64,000 bases of DNA from Niveibacterium microcysteis (GTDB lineage Bacteria; Pseudomonadota; Gammaproteobacteria; Burkholderiales; Rhodocyclaceae): NCBI RefSeq assembly GCF_017161445.1, contig NZ_CP071060.1, forward strand, positions 4,092,001 to 4,156,000, in the 5' to 3' direction. Position numbers and translations under genes: made by a program. Positions 48,099-57,692 of the stretch are shown here, piece by piece (within the stretch, counting starts at the first letter, position 1; every line of letters starts with the position of its first letter). The notes under the pieces were generated by a model. It searched no databases and had not been told where the DNA came from. It worked only from the letters and a program-made list of their open reading frames with translations.

Positions 48099-48470
48099 AT
48101 GAGCACCCACCTATCCAGCCTCGGACAGATCGCCCTGCATGTGGCCGATGCCGACGCCTCCGAGCGCTTCTACCGCGACGCGCTCGGCCTGCCCTTCCTG
48201 TTCCGCTCCGGCAATCTGGTGTTCTTCGACTGCGCGGGTGTGCGGCTGATGCTGCAAGGCGGCCCGGCGCCGCGCTCCCCCGGCAACACGGTGTGCCTCT
48301 ACTTCAAGGTGCCGGCGATCGAGCCGGCCATGGACGAACTGAGCGACCTCGGCGTCGAGTTTGAAGGGGCCCCGCAGCTGATCGCCCGCATGCCGGACCA
48401 TGAGTTGTGGATGAGCTTCTTCCGCGACCCGGATGGCTATCTGCTCGCCCTGATGGAGGAGCGGCGCTGA
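48099..48470 (+). CDS. VOC (glyoxalase/dioxygenase) superfamily protein
   Basis: 123 residues from ATG 48099. Single VOC module pair: LGQIALHVADADASERFYRDALGLPFLF, RLMLQGG, and FRDPDGYLLALMEE at the end; metal ligands His and Glu are plausible in the IALHV strand and LALMEE. Substrate unknown. Its end overlaps the start of the exonuclease-GNAT fusion. Confidence 0.85.
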   Translation: MSTHLSSLGQIALHVADADASERFYRDALGLPFLFRSGNLVFFDCAGVRLMLQGGPAPRSPGNTVCLYFKVPAIEPAMDELSDLGVEFEGAPQLIARMPDHELWMSFFRDPDGYLLALMEERR

Positions 48471-49465
48471 GCGCCCCGCCGAACCTCGCCGGCGAGGCGC
48501 CGATCGTCATCGACATCGAGGCCTCCGGCTTCGGTCCGCGCAGCTATCCGATCGAAATCGGACTCGCGCTGGGTAACAACCGGGCGCTGTGCACCCTGGT
48601 CTGCCCAGAAGCGGAATGGACCCACTGGGACAGCAGCGCCGAAGCGATTCACCATATCTCGCGCGATAGCCTGTTTCAGCACGGGCGCCCGGCGCAGCAT
48701 GTGGCCGAAGTCCTCAACCGCGAGCTGGCGGGCAAGGTTGTGTATACCGACGGCTGGGCCAACGACTACACCTGGCTGGCGCTGCTGTTCGACGCCGCAG
48801 GGCGCGTGCCGGCCTTCCGCCTCGATAACCTGCGTACGCTGCTGAGCGAGGAAGAAGCCAATCGCTGGCACGACACCAAGGCGCAAGTTCAGGCTGAACT
48901 GCATGTCGAACGCCACCGCGCGAGCAACGATGCGCGCGTGCTGCAGCTGACCCTGCTGCGCCTCAAGCACGGCCTGCAGCCGCTGAGCGAGCGCGGACGC
49001 AGCCACGAGGCGCATCTGCTCGACGAGATGGCGAAGCTCGACGCGCTGACGCTGGGCGACCTGATCGCCGCGCAAAGCGGTCTCTTCTCCGCCGAAACCC
49101 AGCGCGAACATCACGCCGCGGCCCTCGCATGCGGTGGGCGCGTGATCGCCGAACACCTGCAACACAGCCTGGCCGGATACGTACTGATGCGCCCTTACGA
49201 TACCGAGAGCTGGGAAATCCTCTCGATCAACATTCACCCTTGGTACCGCAGCACCGGCCTGCATCGGCGGCTGCTCACGCGGACCCTGGCGCACCTGATC
49301 TCGCGCGGCGCGGTAACGCTGCGCAGCCGCGTGCTGCCCGGCCACGAGATCGCAATGCGCCTGCATGAGAAGCTCGGTTTCGCACGCGAACGTGAAGCCG
49401 CAGACGGCAGCCTCCACTACCTGATCCGCGTGTCAGACCTCGCGCGGCGGCTCAGGCAAGCCTGA
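48407..49465 (+). CDS. DnaQ-like 3'-5' exonuclease fused to a GNAT acetyltransferase domain
   Basis: Up to 352 residues. N-terminal DEDDh exonuclease: VIDIEASGFGPRSYPIEIGLAL (Asp36, Glu38), YTDGWANDYTWLALLF (Asp115/Asp120) and HRASNDARVL (His170, Asp175). C-terminal GNAT (about 225-345): EILSINIHPWYRSTGLHRRLLTRTLAHL, and RLHEKLGFAREREA. Start uncertain: GTG 48407 overlaps the VOC gene by 64 bases; a CTG at 48467 has a GGAGGAG before it and would drop the first 20 residues. The fusion is unusual; substrates unknown. Confidence 0.78.
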   Translation: MDELLPRPGWLSARPDGGAALSAPPNLAGEAPIVIDIEASGFGPRSYPIEIGLALGNNRALCTLVCPEAEWTHWDSSAEAIHHISRDSLFQHGRPAQHVAEVLNRELAGKVVYTDGWANDYTWLALLFDAAGRVPAFRLDNLRTLLSEEEANRWHDTKAQVQAELHVERHRASNDARVLQLTLLRLKHGLQPLSERGRSHEAHLLDEMAKLDALTLGDLIAAQSGLFSAETQREHHAAALACGGRVIAEHLQHSLAGYVLMRPYDTESWEILSINIHPWYRSTGLHRRLLTRTLAHLISRGAVTLRSRVLPGHEIAMRLHEKLGFAREREAADGSLHYLIRVSDLARRLRQA

Positions 49466-49522
49466 CCCGCCATTTTGCACCGCACAATAACCCCTTGATT
49501 AGTAAGGGCTAAGTCACCCGCA

Positions 49523-49536
49523 TTGACGCGCGTCAA
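49523..49536 (+). promoter_or_regulatory. FNR/CRP-family site upstream of the nap operon
   Basis: TTGAC-GCGC-GTCAA, matching the FNR consensus TTGAT-N4-ATCAA except for the two inner positions, 48 bases before the napF ATG. Suggests oxygen- or NO-responsive activation of nap. A TTGAT half-site lies just upstream at 49496-49500. Confidence 0.6.
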
Positions 49537-49584
49537 TGCCACAACGGAAATACGCGCGCCCAATCCGGCGCACAAGGGTGGTGC

Positions 49585-50088
49585 ATGGATCCAACACGAC
49601 GTCGATTCCTCGGGGGCGCGCGCCCCACCGCCACACAACGCTACCTGCCGCCGTGGGCCGGCGACGCGCAAGGCTTCCTGCACCGCTGCACACGTTGCGG
49701 CGATTGCGTGAGCGCGTGCCCGATCGGCTTGCTTGCGTTGGACGCGGAAGGCTATCCGTCGCCGCAGTTCGACCAGGCGGCGTGCAGCCTTTGCGGCGAA
49801 TGTGTCGTGGCCTGTTTGCCGCGCGCGCTCGATCGCAGCGAGGGGCGCGCGGCGTTTGCGCATGTAGCGCAAGTTGGCCCGGGGTGTCTTGCGCTGCAAG
49901 GGGTGGAGTGTCGGGTATGCGGCGGAGCATGTGAGGTGACGGCGATTACGTTCCGACCCCAGCTCCGTGCAGTTGCCCAGCCGGCCATCGATGCCTCGCT
50001 CTGTACCGGCTGCGGCGCGTGTGTTGGGGTGTGTCCAAGTCATGCGGTGGCCTTGCGGGCACCGTCCGAATCAGTCGCGGGGGAATGA
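49585..50088 (+). CDS. napF: ferredoxin-type protein NapF
   Basis: 167 residues with four Cys clusters: CTRCGDCVSACP, CSLCGECVVACLP, a CRVCGGACEV cluster and CTGCGACVGVCP, the NapF pattern. Cytoplasmic iron-sulfur protein assisting NapA maturation. The N-terminus MDPTRRRFLGG is Tat-like but lacks a hydrophobic stretch, as usual for NapF. First gene of napFDAGHBC. Confidence 0.93.
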   Translation: MDPTRRRFLGGARPTATQRYLPPWAGDAQGFLHRCTRCGDCVSACPIGLLALDAEGYPSPQFDQAACSLCGECVVACLPRALDRSEGRAAFAHVAQVGPGCLALQGVECRVCGGACEVTAITFRPQLRAVAQPAIDASLCTGCGACVGVCPSHAVALRAPSESVAGE

Positions 50089-50405
50089 ACAGCATGCGAA
50101 TCGTCGGGTTGGTGATACGCGCAAAGCCGGAGCATCTGGATTCCGTCAGCACAGCGCTGACGGCCTTGCCGGGCGTTGAGATCCACGGGCGGGACGACGA
50201 TGCCGGCAAGCTCGTCGTCACAGTTGAAGATGTCCCCGGCGCAGCAACGACCGAGACCCTTACGCAAGTGCAACTGGTGGAACATCTCGTGTGCCTCACG
50301 CTCGCCTACGAATACTCCGACCACGAACCGGAAGGCGCAGCCACGACGGCAGCCCCGGCCGCTACCCAACCCGATACATGCGAGGCCGCAGCCCACGCGG
50401 GCTGA
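50085..50405 (+). CDS. napD: NapA chaperone NapD
   Basis: 106 residues from ATG 50085, overlapping the napF stop (ATGA). Binds the NapA Tat signal peptide. [31 protein letters not shown] and GKLVVTVED are NapD features. The last 30 residues (after SDHEPEG) form an Ala/Pro/Thr-rich tail absent from short NapD proteins. ATG 50094 is an alternative start. Confidence 0.92.
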   Translation: MNSMRIVGLVIRAKPEHLDSVSTALTALPGVEIHGRDDDAGKLVVTVEDVPGAATTETLTQVQLVEHLVCLTLAYEYSDHEPEGAATTAAPAATQPDTCEAAAHAG

Positions 50406-50445
50406 GGCTTCACAAGAACAAGACGAATACCTTTCCGGAGGCAGC

Positions 50446-52995
50446 ATGTCACTGAACAGACGCGATTTCATTAAGGCCAACGCCGCTGCAGCGGCCGCTG
50501 CATCCGCAGGCGTAAGCCTCGCGGCCCCGAAGGCTGCGCCGGCTGCGGCCGAGCCGGTCGACAACACGCTGCGCTGGGACAAGGCGCCCTGCCGTTTCTG
50601 CGGCACCGGCTGCTCGGTGCTGGTCGGCGTACAAGGCGGGCGCGTCGTGGCAACGCAAGGCGACCCGGACGCGGAAGTGAACCGCGGGCTCAACTGCATC
50701 AAGGGCTACTTCCTGTCGAAGATCATGTACGGCGCCGACCGCCTGACGACGCCGCTGCTGCGCAAGAAGAACGGCGTGTACGACAAGAATGGTGACTTCG
50801 TGCCCGTGTCGTGGGACGAAGCCTTCGACATCATGGCAAGCAAGTGGAAGGCTGCCATCAAGGAAAAGGGCCCCACATCGATCGCGATGTTCGGCTCGGG
50901 CCAGTGGACGATCTTCGAAGGCTACGCGGCATCGAAGCTGATGAAGGCCGGTTTCCGCTCCAACAACCTCGACCCCAACGCGCGCCATTGCATGGCCAGC
51001 GCGGTGACCGGCTTCATGCGCACCTTTGGCATGGACGAGCCGATGGGCTGCTACGACGACATCGAGAACGCCGATGCCTTCGTGCTATGGGGCTCGAACA
51101 TGGCGGAGATGCACCCAATCCTGTGGACCCGCATCACCGATCGCCGCCTCTCGCACCCGAACTGCCAGGTGCATGTGCTGTCGACCTTCGAGCACCGCAG
51201 CTTCGAACTCTCGGACAACGGCATGATCTTCACGCCGCAGACCGATCTGGCGATTCTCAACTACATCTGCAACCACATCATCCAGTCGGGAAAGGTCAAC
51301 AAGGCCTTCGTGCAGAAGAACGTGAACTTCAAGCGCGGCGAGACCGATATCGGTTACGGCCTGCGCCCCAATCACGCGCTTGAGAAGGACGCCAAGTTCA
51401 ACGGCTACCCGGGTGCCGACGGCAAGCCGAAGAACAACCCGAACGACGCGACGCCGATCACCTACGACGAGTTCGCGAAGTTCGTCTCGGAATACACGCT
51501 GGAAAAGGTCAGCAAGCTCTCGGGCGTGCCGGCCGAGCGGCTCAAGAAGCTCGCCGAGCTGTACGCCGATCCGAAGACGAAGATCGTGTCGTTCTGGACC
51601 ATGGGCTTCAACCAGCACACACGCGGCACGTGGGTCAACAACATGATCTACAACGTGCATCTGCTGGTCGGCAAGATCTCGGAGCCGGGCAACGGCCCGT
51701 TCTCGCTGACCGGCCAGCCCTCGGCCTGCGGTACCGCGCGGGAAGTCGGCACCTTCGCGCATCGCCTGCCGGCGGACATGCTGGTGACCAACCCGGACCA
51801 CCGTAAGCACGCGGAAGAGATCTGGCAACTGCCGGAAGGCACGATCCCGGACAAGATCGGCCTGCACGCCGTGGCGCAGAGCCGTGCGCTGAAAGACAGC
51901 AAGATCAAGTGCTACTGGACCAGCACGACCAACAACATGCAGGCCGGGCCGAACATCAATGGTGAGATCTACCCCGGCTGGCGGAATCCGGAAGCCTTCG
52001 TCGTCGTGTCCGACGCCTACCCTACGGTGTCTGCGCTGTCGGCCGACCTGATCCTGCCCGCGGCGATGTGGACCGAGAAGGAAGGCGCCTTCGGTAACGC
52101 GGAACGCCGCACCCAGTTCTGGCGCCAGCAGGTGCAGGCGCCGGGTGAAGCACGCTCCGACCTGTGGCAATACGTCGAGTTTTCGAAGCGCTTCAAGGTC
52201 GAAGAAGTGTGGCCGGCCGAGCTGATCGCGAAGAAGCCGGAGTACAAGGGCAAGACCTTGTACGACGTGCTGTACGCGAACAAGGTGGTCAACAAGTTCC
52301 CGGTCAGCGAGCTGGAGAAGGTCAACGGCCACGCGATCAAGGGTTACACCAACAACGAGGCCAAGGCATTCGGCTTCTACCTGCAGAAGGGTCTGTTCGA
52401 GGAGTACGCACAGTTCGGCCGCGGCCACGGTCACGACCTTGCGCCCTTCGACGCGTATCACAAAGCACGCGGCCTGCGCTGGCCGGTGGTGGACGGCAAA
52501 GAGACCTTGTGGCGCTACCGCGAGGGTTACGACCCGTATGTGAAGAAGGGTGAGGGCATCAAGTTCTACGGCCAGAAGGACGGCAAGGCGGTGGTCTTCG
52601 CGCTGCCGTACCAGGATCCGCCCGAGAAGCCGGACGCCGAGTTCGACATGTGGCTGTGTACCGGCCGCGTGCTGGAGCACTGGCACACCGGCACGATGAC
52701 GCGCCGCGTCGCCGAACTGCACAAGGCGGTGCCCGAGGCCACGATCTTCATGCACCCGGACGACGCGAAGAAGCGCGGCCTGCAACGCGGCATGCGCTGT
52801 AAGGTCATCTCGCGCCGCGGCGATATCGTCGCGTTGCTGGAAACCCGCGGCCGCAACAAGCCGCCGATGGGGCTGATCTTCATTCCGTTCTTCGACGAGG
52901 GGCGGCTGGTCAACAAGCTCACGCTGGACGCCACCTGCCCGATCTCCAAGCAGACGGACTTCAAGAAGTGCGCCGTGAAGGTGGTGAAAGCCTGA
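50446..52995 (+). CDS. napA: periplasmic nitrate reductase catalytic subunit NapA
   Basis: 849 residues. Tat signal [17 protein letters not shown] (residues 5-21). The [4Fe-4S] cluster Cys residues are in CRFCGTGC and NCIKG; the molybdenum ligand Cys is in [17 protein letters not shown]. Reduces nitrate to nitrite in the periplasm with bis-[27 protein letters not shown] and the C-terminal molydopterin-binding domain are typical; length is normal. Central gene of the nap operon. Confidence 0.97.
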   Translation: MSLNRRDFIKANAAAAAAASAGVSLAAPKAAPAAAEPVDNTLRWDKAPCRFCGTGCSVLVGVQGGRVVATQGDPDAEVNRGLNCIKGYFLSKIMYGADRLTTPLLRKKNGVYDKNGDFVPVSWDEAFDIMASKWKAAIKEKGPTSIAMFGSGQWTIFEGYAASKLMKAGFRSNNLDPNARHCMASAVTGFMRTFGMDEPMGCYDDIENADAFVLWGSNMAEMHPILWTRITDRRLSHPNCQVHVLSTFEHRSFELSDNGMIFTPQTDLAILNYICNHIIQSGKVNKAFVQKNVNFKRGETDIGYGLRPNHALEKDAKFNGYPGADGKPKNNPNDATPITYDEFAKFVSEYTLEKVSKLSGVPAERLKKLAELYADPKTKIVSFWTMGFNQHTRGTWVNNMIYNVHLLVGKISEPGNGPFSLTGQPSACGTAREVGTFAHRLPADMLVTNPDHRKHAEEIWQLPEGTIPDKIGLHAVAQSRALKDSKIKCYWTSTTNNMQAGPNINGEIYPGWRNPEAFVVVSDAYPTVSALSADLILPAAMWTEKEGAFGNAERRTQFWRQQVQAPGEARSDLWQYVEFSKRFKVEEVWPAELIAKKPEYKGKTLYDVLYANKVVNKFPVSELEKVNGHAIKGYTNNEAKAFGFYLQKGLFEEYAQFGRGHGHDLAPFDAYHKARGLRWPVVDGKETLWRYREGYDPYVKKGEGIKFYGQKDGKAVVFALPYQDPPEKPDAEFDMWLCTGRVLEHWHTGTMTRRVAELHKAVPEATIFMHPDDAKKRGLQRGMRCKVISRRGDIVALLETRGRNKPPMGLIFIPFFDEGRLVNKLTLDATCPISKQTDFKKCAVKVVKA

Positions 52996-53127
52996 GCCCA
53001 AGTGAACCGATGAAGCGCGTTGCACGCCATTGATCCCGTAAGCGCCCGCCGCACACCAGCGCGGCGGCGCCGCACGGATCTACGCCAGCAAGGCGCCCAT
53101 CACCCACTCGACCGATCGCCCGCCATC

Positions 53128-53940
53128 GTGAGCCCAAGCGCACGCACCGCCTTCGACCGCCGCCGCTTCCTGCAGACCGCTGCCGGTGCGGCCGGTGGCG
53201 CTTGCGTGCTCGGTCTGGGCCTCGGGCTCTACGCGCGGCAAGCCCGCGCATTGCCCGCCACCGCACTGCGCCCGCCCGGCGCGCTGACGGAGGCTGATTT
53301 CCTTGCAAGCTGCGTGCGTTGCGGCCTGTGTGTGCGCGACTGCCCCTTCGACACCCTGAAGCTCGCCACGCCGGGCGACACCGTCGCGAGTGGCACGCCG
53401 TATTTCGAGGCGCGCAAGGTGCCGTGCGAGATGTGCGACAACATCCCGTGCGTAAAGGCCTGCCCCACCGGCGCGCTCGACCACGGGCTGAGCGATATCA
53501 GCAAGGCGCAGATGGGTCTGGCGGTGCTGATTGACCAGGAGCACTGTCTCAATTTCCTCGGCCTGCGCTGTGACGTGTGCTACCGCGTGTGCCCGGCCAT
53601 CGACAAGGCGATCACGCTGGAGACGCGGCACAACCCGCGCAGCGACCGCCACGCAATGCTTCTTCCGACCGTGCATTCGGATGCCTGCACCGGCTGCGGC
53701 AAGTGCGAAAAATCCTGCGTATTGCCCGAAGCTGCCATCAAGGTGCTGCCGCGCAAGCTGGCGCAGGGCGCACCGGCTGCGCACTACCGCAAAGGCTGGG
53801 AAGAACGCGAAAAGGCTGGCCATTCGCTGATCGGCGAACAACTCAAATTGCCCGTGCGCGGTCGTGACGACGCAGTGCCGCAAGGCGCCGGCGCAGAGGC
53901 CCCAGCAGCGCAGTCCCTGCCCGCCGGGTGGTCGCCATGA
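53128..53940 (+). CDS. napG: quinol dehydrogenase ferredoxin subunit NapG
   Basis: 270 residues from GTG 53128. Tat signal [15 protein letters not shown], then four [4Fe-4S] clusters: [35 protein letters not shown] and [12 protein letters not shown]. Periplasmic partner of NapH passing electrons from quinol towards NapA. The ribosome-binding site is weak, so the start is moderately certain; TTG 53020 is an alternative. About 130 bases separate it from napA. Confidence 0.92.
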   Translation: MSPSARTAFDRRRFLQTAAGAAGGACVLGLGLGLYARQARALPATALRPPGALTEADFLASCVRCGLCVRDCPFDTLKLATPGDTVASGTPYFEARKVPCEMCDNIPCVKACPTGALDHGLSDISKAQMGLAVLIDQEHCLNFLGLRCDVCYRVCPAIDKAITLETRHNPRSDRHAMLLPTVHSDACTGCGKCEKSCVLPEAAIKVLPRKLAQGAPAAHYRKGWEEREKAGHSLIGEQLKLPVRGRDDAVPQGAGAEAPAAQSLPAGWSP

Positions 53941-54818
53941 ATAAAGTGATCGCCCAACAATCCGTTGTCCGCCGGCTCGGCGCTGAAGCGATCGCCGACA
54001 AAGGCTGGTGGCTCGCGCACAAGTGGTTGCTGCTGCGCCGTGGCTCGCAACTCGGCTTGCTCGCGCTGTTTCTGCTCGGGCCGCTGGCGGGCGTCTGGAT
54101 CGTCAAGGGCAACCTCGCGTCCAGCCTCACGCTGGGCGTGCTGCCACTCACCGATCCGCTGATCCTTGCGCAGTCCGCTGCGGCCGGTCATCTGCCCTAT
54201 CGCAGCGCGCTGATCGGTGCGGCGATCGTGCTCGCCTTCTACCTCGCCGTTGGTGGCCGCCTGTATTGCAGCTGGGTCTGCCCGGTCAACCTCGTTACCG
54301 ATGCGGCTGCGGCGCTGCGCCGCCGGCTCGGGCTCAAGGGCGGACGCGTGCCACCCGAGGCGACACGCCGCTGGCTGCTGGCGGTCGTGCTCGTCGTCTC
54401 GGCGCTGACCGGCACGATCGCGTGGGAATGGGTCAATCCGGTCACGATGCTGCACCGCGCGCTGGTGTTCGGCGGCGGACTCGCCTGGGGCATCGTCGCA
54501 GCGGTGTTTATGTACGACCTGTTGGTCGCGCCGCGCGGCTGGTGCGGCCATCTTTGCCCGGTCGGCGCCTTCTATGCGCTGCTGGGGCGCACGGCCATCG
54601 TGCGCGTAAGCGCCAACAAGCGCCACGCCTGTGACGACTGCATGGACTGCTTCACAGTCTGCCCCGAACCTCAAGTGATCCGGCCGGCGCTCAAAGGCGA
54701 AGGCCAAACCCATCCACTCATCCTGGCGCCTGCCTGCACCAGCTGCGGCCGCTGCATCGACATCTGCAGCAAGGACGTTTTCGCGATGACGACCCGATTC
54801 AACAGGAGCGAATCATGA
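53937..54818 (+). CDS. napH: quinol dehydrogenase membrane subunit NapH
   Basis: 293 residues from ATG 53937, overlapping napG (ATGA). Four membrane helices; two cytoplasmic C-x3-CP motifs ([16 protein letters not shown]) and two ferredoxin-type clusters ([23 protein letters not shown]) at the C-terminus. Oxidises quinol with NapG. Intact. Confidence 0.94.
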   Translation: MNKVIAQQSVVRRLGAEAIADKGWWLAHKWLLLRRGSQLGLLALFLLGPLAGVWIVKGNLASSLTLGVLPLTDPLILAQSAAAGHLPYRSALIGAAIVLAFYLAVGGRLYCSWVCPVNLVTDAAAALRRRLGLKGGRVPPEATRRWLLAVVLVVSALTGTIAWEWVNPVTMLHRALVFGGGLAWGIVAAVFMYDLLVAPRGWCGHLCPVGAFYALLGRTAIVRVSANKRHACDDCMDCFTVCPEPQVIRPALKGEGQTHPLILAPACTSCGRCIDICSKDVFAMTTRFNRSES

Positions 54819-55270
54819 CAATCAGAAAAGTAGCCTCTCTTTGCCTCGCGCTGGCCGCCACGCTCGCCTTCGCCCTGCCGATCCAGGCCGCCGATACACC
54901 GGTCGCCGTAAAGAGCCTGCGCGGCACCGACGTGATCGGCCCGTCGCTCGAACCCGATGTGCCCAAGGTGCCGAACGATCGCGGCGCACTGCCGCGCGAC
55001 TTCGTGCAGCAACCGCCGCTGATCCCGCACGATATCCGCGGCTACCAGATCACGAAGAACTTCAACAAGTGCCTCGACTGTCACGCATGGAATCGCGCCC
55101 AGGAAACCGGCGCGACGAAGATCTCCGTCACCCACTTCCGCGATCGCGATGGCCACGAGCTCGCCGGCGTATCGACGCGGCGCTATTTCTGCGTGCAGTG
55201 CCATGTGGCGCAGACCGACGCGAAGCCGCTGGTGGCCAATACCTTCCAGAAGTCGACCGGTCTGCAGTAA
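54815..55270 (+). CDS. napB: periplasmic nitrate reductase cytochrome subunit NapB
   Basis: 151 residues from ATG 54815, overlapping napH (ATGA). Signal peptide to about residue 25 ([16 protein letters not shown]). Two heme-binding sites, CLDCH and CVQCH, plus [10 protein letters not shown] and [14 protein letters not shown], which are NapB landmarks. Delivers electrons to NapA in the periplasm. Confidence 0.95.
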   Translation: MTIRKVASLCLALAATLAFALPIQAADTPVAVKSLRGTDVIGPSLEPDVPKVPNDRGALPRDFVQQPPLIPHDIRGYQITKNFNKCLDCHAWNRAQETGATKISVTHFRDRDGHELAGVSTRRYFCVQCHVAQTDAKPLVANTFQKSTGLQ

Positions 55271-55295
55271 GCCCACCCACACCACAGGAGGACGC

Positions 55296-55964
55296 ATGAG
55301 CGAACAACAACAAAGCGTGCCGCGTCGCGTCTGGACCCGCATGCGCGCTGCCGGGCTGGGCCTCGTCGCGATGGTTTTCGTAGCCGGCATCGTGTTCTGG
55401 GGCGGTTTCAACACCGCAATGGAATGGACCAACCGCGAGCAGTTCTGCATTTCGTGCCACGAGATGCAGGAGAACGTCTTTCAGGAATACCGCAACACGA
55501 TCCACTACCAGAACCGCACCGGTGTTCGCGCCACCTGCCCCGACTGCCATGTGCCGAAGGAATGGGTGCCTAAGATCATCCGCAAGATCCAGGCCTCCAA
55601 CGAAGTGCTGCACAAGATCCTCGGCTCGATCGACACGCCGGAAAAGTTCAACGCCAAGCGGCTGACGCTCGCCCAGCACGAGTGGGCGCGGATGAAGAAG
55701 AACGACTCGCAGGAATGCCGCAACTGCCACAACTTCGCCTACATGGACTACGCCGAACAAGGCCGCCGCTCCTCGCGCATGCACCAGGATGCCTTCACCA
55801 AGGGCATGACCTGCATCGACTGCCACAAAGGCATCGCGCACACGCTGCCTCCGGTTGAACAGGCAATCGGCGCCGACAAGAACGGCGCACCGCCCGAGGT
55901 GTTCCACCCGCCGGTAGCTGGCAAGGCGCAGGCCGAATCGAGCGCAGTACAGAGCCAGCCCTGA
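55296..55964 (+). CDS. napC: NapC/NirT-type tetraheme cytochrome c
   Basis: 222 residues from ATG 55296 with AGGAGG upstream. One N-terminal membrane helix (about 20-42, [17 protein letters not shown]), then four CxxCH sites: CISCH, CPDCH, CRNCH and CIDCH. Transfers electrons from the quinol pool to NapAB. The 26-residue tail after the last heme is unconserved. Last gene of the operon; the cell therefore has both NapC and NapGH routes. Confidence 0.95.
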   Translation: MSEQQQSVPRRVWTRMRAAGLGLVAMVFVAGIVFWGGFNTAMEWTNREQFCISCHEMQENVFQEYRNTIHYQNRTGVRATCPDCHVPKEWVPKIIRKIQASNEVLHKILGSIDTPEKFNAKRLTLAQHEWARMKKNDSQECRNCHNFAYMDYAEQGRRSSRMHQDAFTKGMTCIDCHKGIAHTLPPVEQAIGADKNGAPPEVFHPPVAGKAQAESSAVQSQP

Positions 55965-55987
55965 ACGAAGCTGCGATCTGATCACGG

Positions 55988-56011
55988 GGGCCGCCTTGCG
56001 CGGCCCTTTTT
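55988..56011 (+). terminator. rho-independent terminator of the nap operon
   Basis: GGGCCGC (55988-55994), loop CTTGC, GCGGCCC (56000-56006), then TTTTT (56007-56011), about 24 bases after the napC stop. Confidence 0.88.
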
Positions 56012-56086
56012 CATTCATCGCTGCAACACGGACGCCGCCAACACCACAGCCCGCATCGGCACACCGCCGTCCGACAAATCTCGCGA

Positions 56087-56105
56087 TCCGTGGGCTATCC
56101 GTGGG
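56087..56105 (+). promoter_or_regulatory. tandem 11-bp direct repeat upstream of a secreted protein gene
   Basis: TCCGTGGG (56087-56094), CTA, TCCGTGGG (56098-56105), repeat period 11, 76 bases before the ATG at 56181. The same arrangement (TCCGTGGG, TCA, TCTGTGGG) occurs at 61063-61081 before the large lipoprotein gene. SARP-type regulators bind direct repeats with about 11-base period, and such a regulator lies between the two sites. Confidence 0.5.
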
Positions 56106-56180
56106 TCATCCCGGTCCATCTTGGAATCAGGCACCCGGCCATCCTGGCCGCGGCGCCTGAATGCCGACCGGGAGATCATC

Positions 56181-56726
56181 ATGAAAACGCACTCTGAAAT
56201 CGCGCCCAGCGCGCCCATCGTTCCATCTCTGCTGTACGCCGCCGCACTGCTACTCGTGGCGGCGCTGCTGCCCACTGCCGGCAATGCAGCATCCGTTTGC
56301 GAAGGCTACCGCCCCGGCGCAGCGGCCAGCACCGCCCAGCCCGGCACCATCGACGCCTGGCTGGCGGCCGCGGACACCGCACAGCTTCGCAGCTACGTGC
56401 GCAAACTCGTCGGTTCGAAGGACGAGGCCGCCCAGCGCGAATATGCCGAACTGGTTGCCGTGACCGAAACCTTCCGGCCGGGCTACGCCGCCAGCGCCGC
56501 CGAACAGGCGCACTACGTTGCCGTCGCGGCGCCGGCGCCCACTTCGATCCAGTTCGCCAGCACGGATCCGGCAATCCTGATCGAAACCGCCCCAACCGCC
56601 GCCGGCCCCGCCTACGCCACACCGGGCATCGTCACCACCTCGGATGAAGCGCAGGCTTACAACGGCGAGCGCGCGACCCGCTGGAGCCTGTACCAGCGGA
56701 TGCAAAGGGCGACGTGTGCAATGTAA
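56181..56726 (+). CDS. secreted protein of unknown function
   Basis: 181 residues from ATG 56181, GGAG about 10 bases upstream. Signal peptide to about residue 37 (LLYAAALLLVAALLPTAGNA-A). The mature part has one Cys near each end and a central helix-rich stretch (TIDAWLAAADTAQLRSYVRKLVGSKDEAAQREYAELVAVT region), then an Ala/Pro/Thr-rich segment. No family recognised. Upstream sequence resembles that of the lipoprotein gene at 61178: direct repeats, then GAATCA, then an ACCGGGAG ribosome-binding site. Confidence 0.65.
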   Translation: MKTHSEIAPSAPIVPSLLYAAALLLVAALLPTAGNAASVCEGYRPGAAASTAQPGTIDAWLAAADTAQLRSYVRKLVGSKDEAAQREYAELVAVTETFRPGYAASAAEQAHYVAVAAPAPTSIQFASTDPAILIETAPTAAGPAYATPGIVTTSDEAQAYNGERATRWSLYQRMQRATCAM

Positions 56727-56753
56727 CTCGCAATACCTGTGCCCAAAAGTTGT

Positions 56754-56777
56754 GCGGGGTGGTCGATCCCACCCCGC
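56754..56777. terminator. bidirectional terminator hairpin
   Basis: GCGGGGTGG (56754-56762) and CCACCCCGC (56769-56777), perfect 9-base arms, between the converging secreted-protein gene and the transglutaminase-like gene. Flanking U-tracts are weak on both strands. Confidence 0.6.
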
Positions 56778-56779
56778 GC

Positions 56780-57388
56780 TTATACGAGCAACATCTCATA
56801 TTCCGGCCAAACCTTGAATCCCTGCCAGTAACAGAACCCTTTTGGTTGAACATCAACGAACCAGAGGCGCCGTTCGTCGTCAATGAACCAATTGAATGCG
56901 TGCTCGTACACTTCTTTGAGCCTATCCTCTTTTGCCCACACCCAACCGAAACAATACGAAGGCCGTCTCAGTCCATCCTTATAAGCTGCTCGAACGAACA
57001 CGGACTTGGCGACAAAAGCCACATCATCACAGTCCACCGGTCGCAAGAGGGCACCAATCGGCCCCGGCGGATACACAATTGAGAAATCCACCCATGTCGA
57101 AACGAATGTTGCCGCAACTTTCAGAATTCTTAGATACTCATGAAGAGGGGGGGCGAAATAGATCGGATCCAAGGTCTTTAGCCTTTTCCCCCGGGTCACT
57201 TGATCACCACTTAAATCGCCTATAATCCGCCCCACCTCCCTTGCCTCAAGAAAAATGCCCGGCGACGCCACTGAGGAGCCTTGACTTGGCCCTGGCGGGA
57301 ATGATTTGTGGCTTACGTTCGGATAGTCGACGAACTGGGCGCCACTCGGAACAATGAAACCGTCGCGGACATCCCAAGATTGCCCCAT
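56780..57388 (-). CDS. transglutaminase-like protein, putative
   Basis: 202 residues from ATG 57388, GGAG about 7 bases upstream. The C-terminal half suggests a transglutaminase/papain-like core: Cys in RPVDCDDVAFVAKSVFVRAAY, His in EHAFNWFI and Asp in WFVDVQP, in the usual C-H-D order and spacing. The N-terminal half (to about residue 90) is unrecognised, with no signal peptide. The sequence is AT-richer than neighbouring operons. Third gene of the minus-strand run after the SARP-like regulator and the 70-residue protein. The enzyme class is inferred from the motif order only. Confidence 0.6.
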   Translation of the reverse strand: MGQSWDVRDGFIVPSGAQFVDYPNVSHKSFPPGPSQGSSVASPGIFLEAREVGRIIGDLSGDQVTRGKRLKTLDPIYFAPPLHEYLRILKVAATFVSTWVDFSIVYPPGPIGALLRPVDCDDVAFVAKSVFVRAAYKDGLRRPSYCFGWVWAKEDRLKEVYEHAFNWFIDDERRLWFVDVQPKGFCYWQGFKVWPEYEMLLV

Positions 57389-57459
57389 TGCTCACTCCGC
57401 CAAGTTGGAATCAAGGATCGAACCACAAATGACAATAGCTGGCCGCCACAAAATAGAAC

Positions 57460-57672
57460 TCACGTCTTGATGATCGGCGGCCCTCCTGGACCTTCGTCGC
57501 CATCTTCCAACTCTCCCCGTAGTCCATCAACGTAGTTCTTTGCCTCCGTGAACCACACAGCCTCATCTTGCGAGAACAAGATCTGCCTGGATGTGTTCAT
57601 GCCCTCCAATACGTTAAGCGCGAGTATCAGGCCTTTTACAGCATCGGCACTCTGCGGAGGATGAAAGTCCAT
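57460..57672 (-). CDS. small protein of unknown function
   Basis: 70 residues. ATG 57672 follows a strong GAAGGAGAT ribosome-binding site, the main reason to call it a gene. Helical pattern (SADAVKGLILALNVLEGM; DEAVWFTEAKNYVDGLRGEL) and an acidic, Gly/Pro-rich end. Begins 20 bases after the SARP-like regulator stop; no homologue recognised. Confidence 0.55.
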   Translation of the reverse strand: MDFHPPQSADAVKGLILALNVLEGMNTSRQILFSQDEAVWFTEAKNYVDGLRGELEDGDEGPGGPPIIKT

Positions 57673-57692
57673 TTAACTATCTCCTTCGTTAA

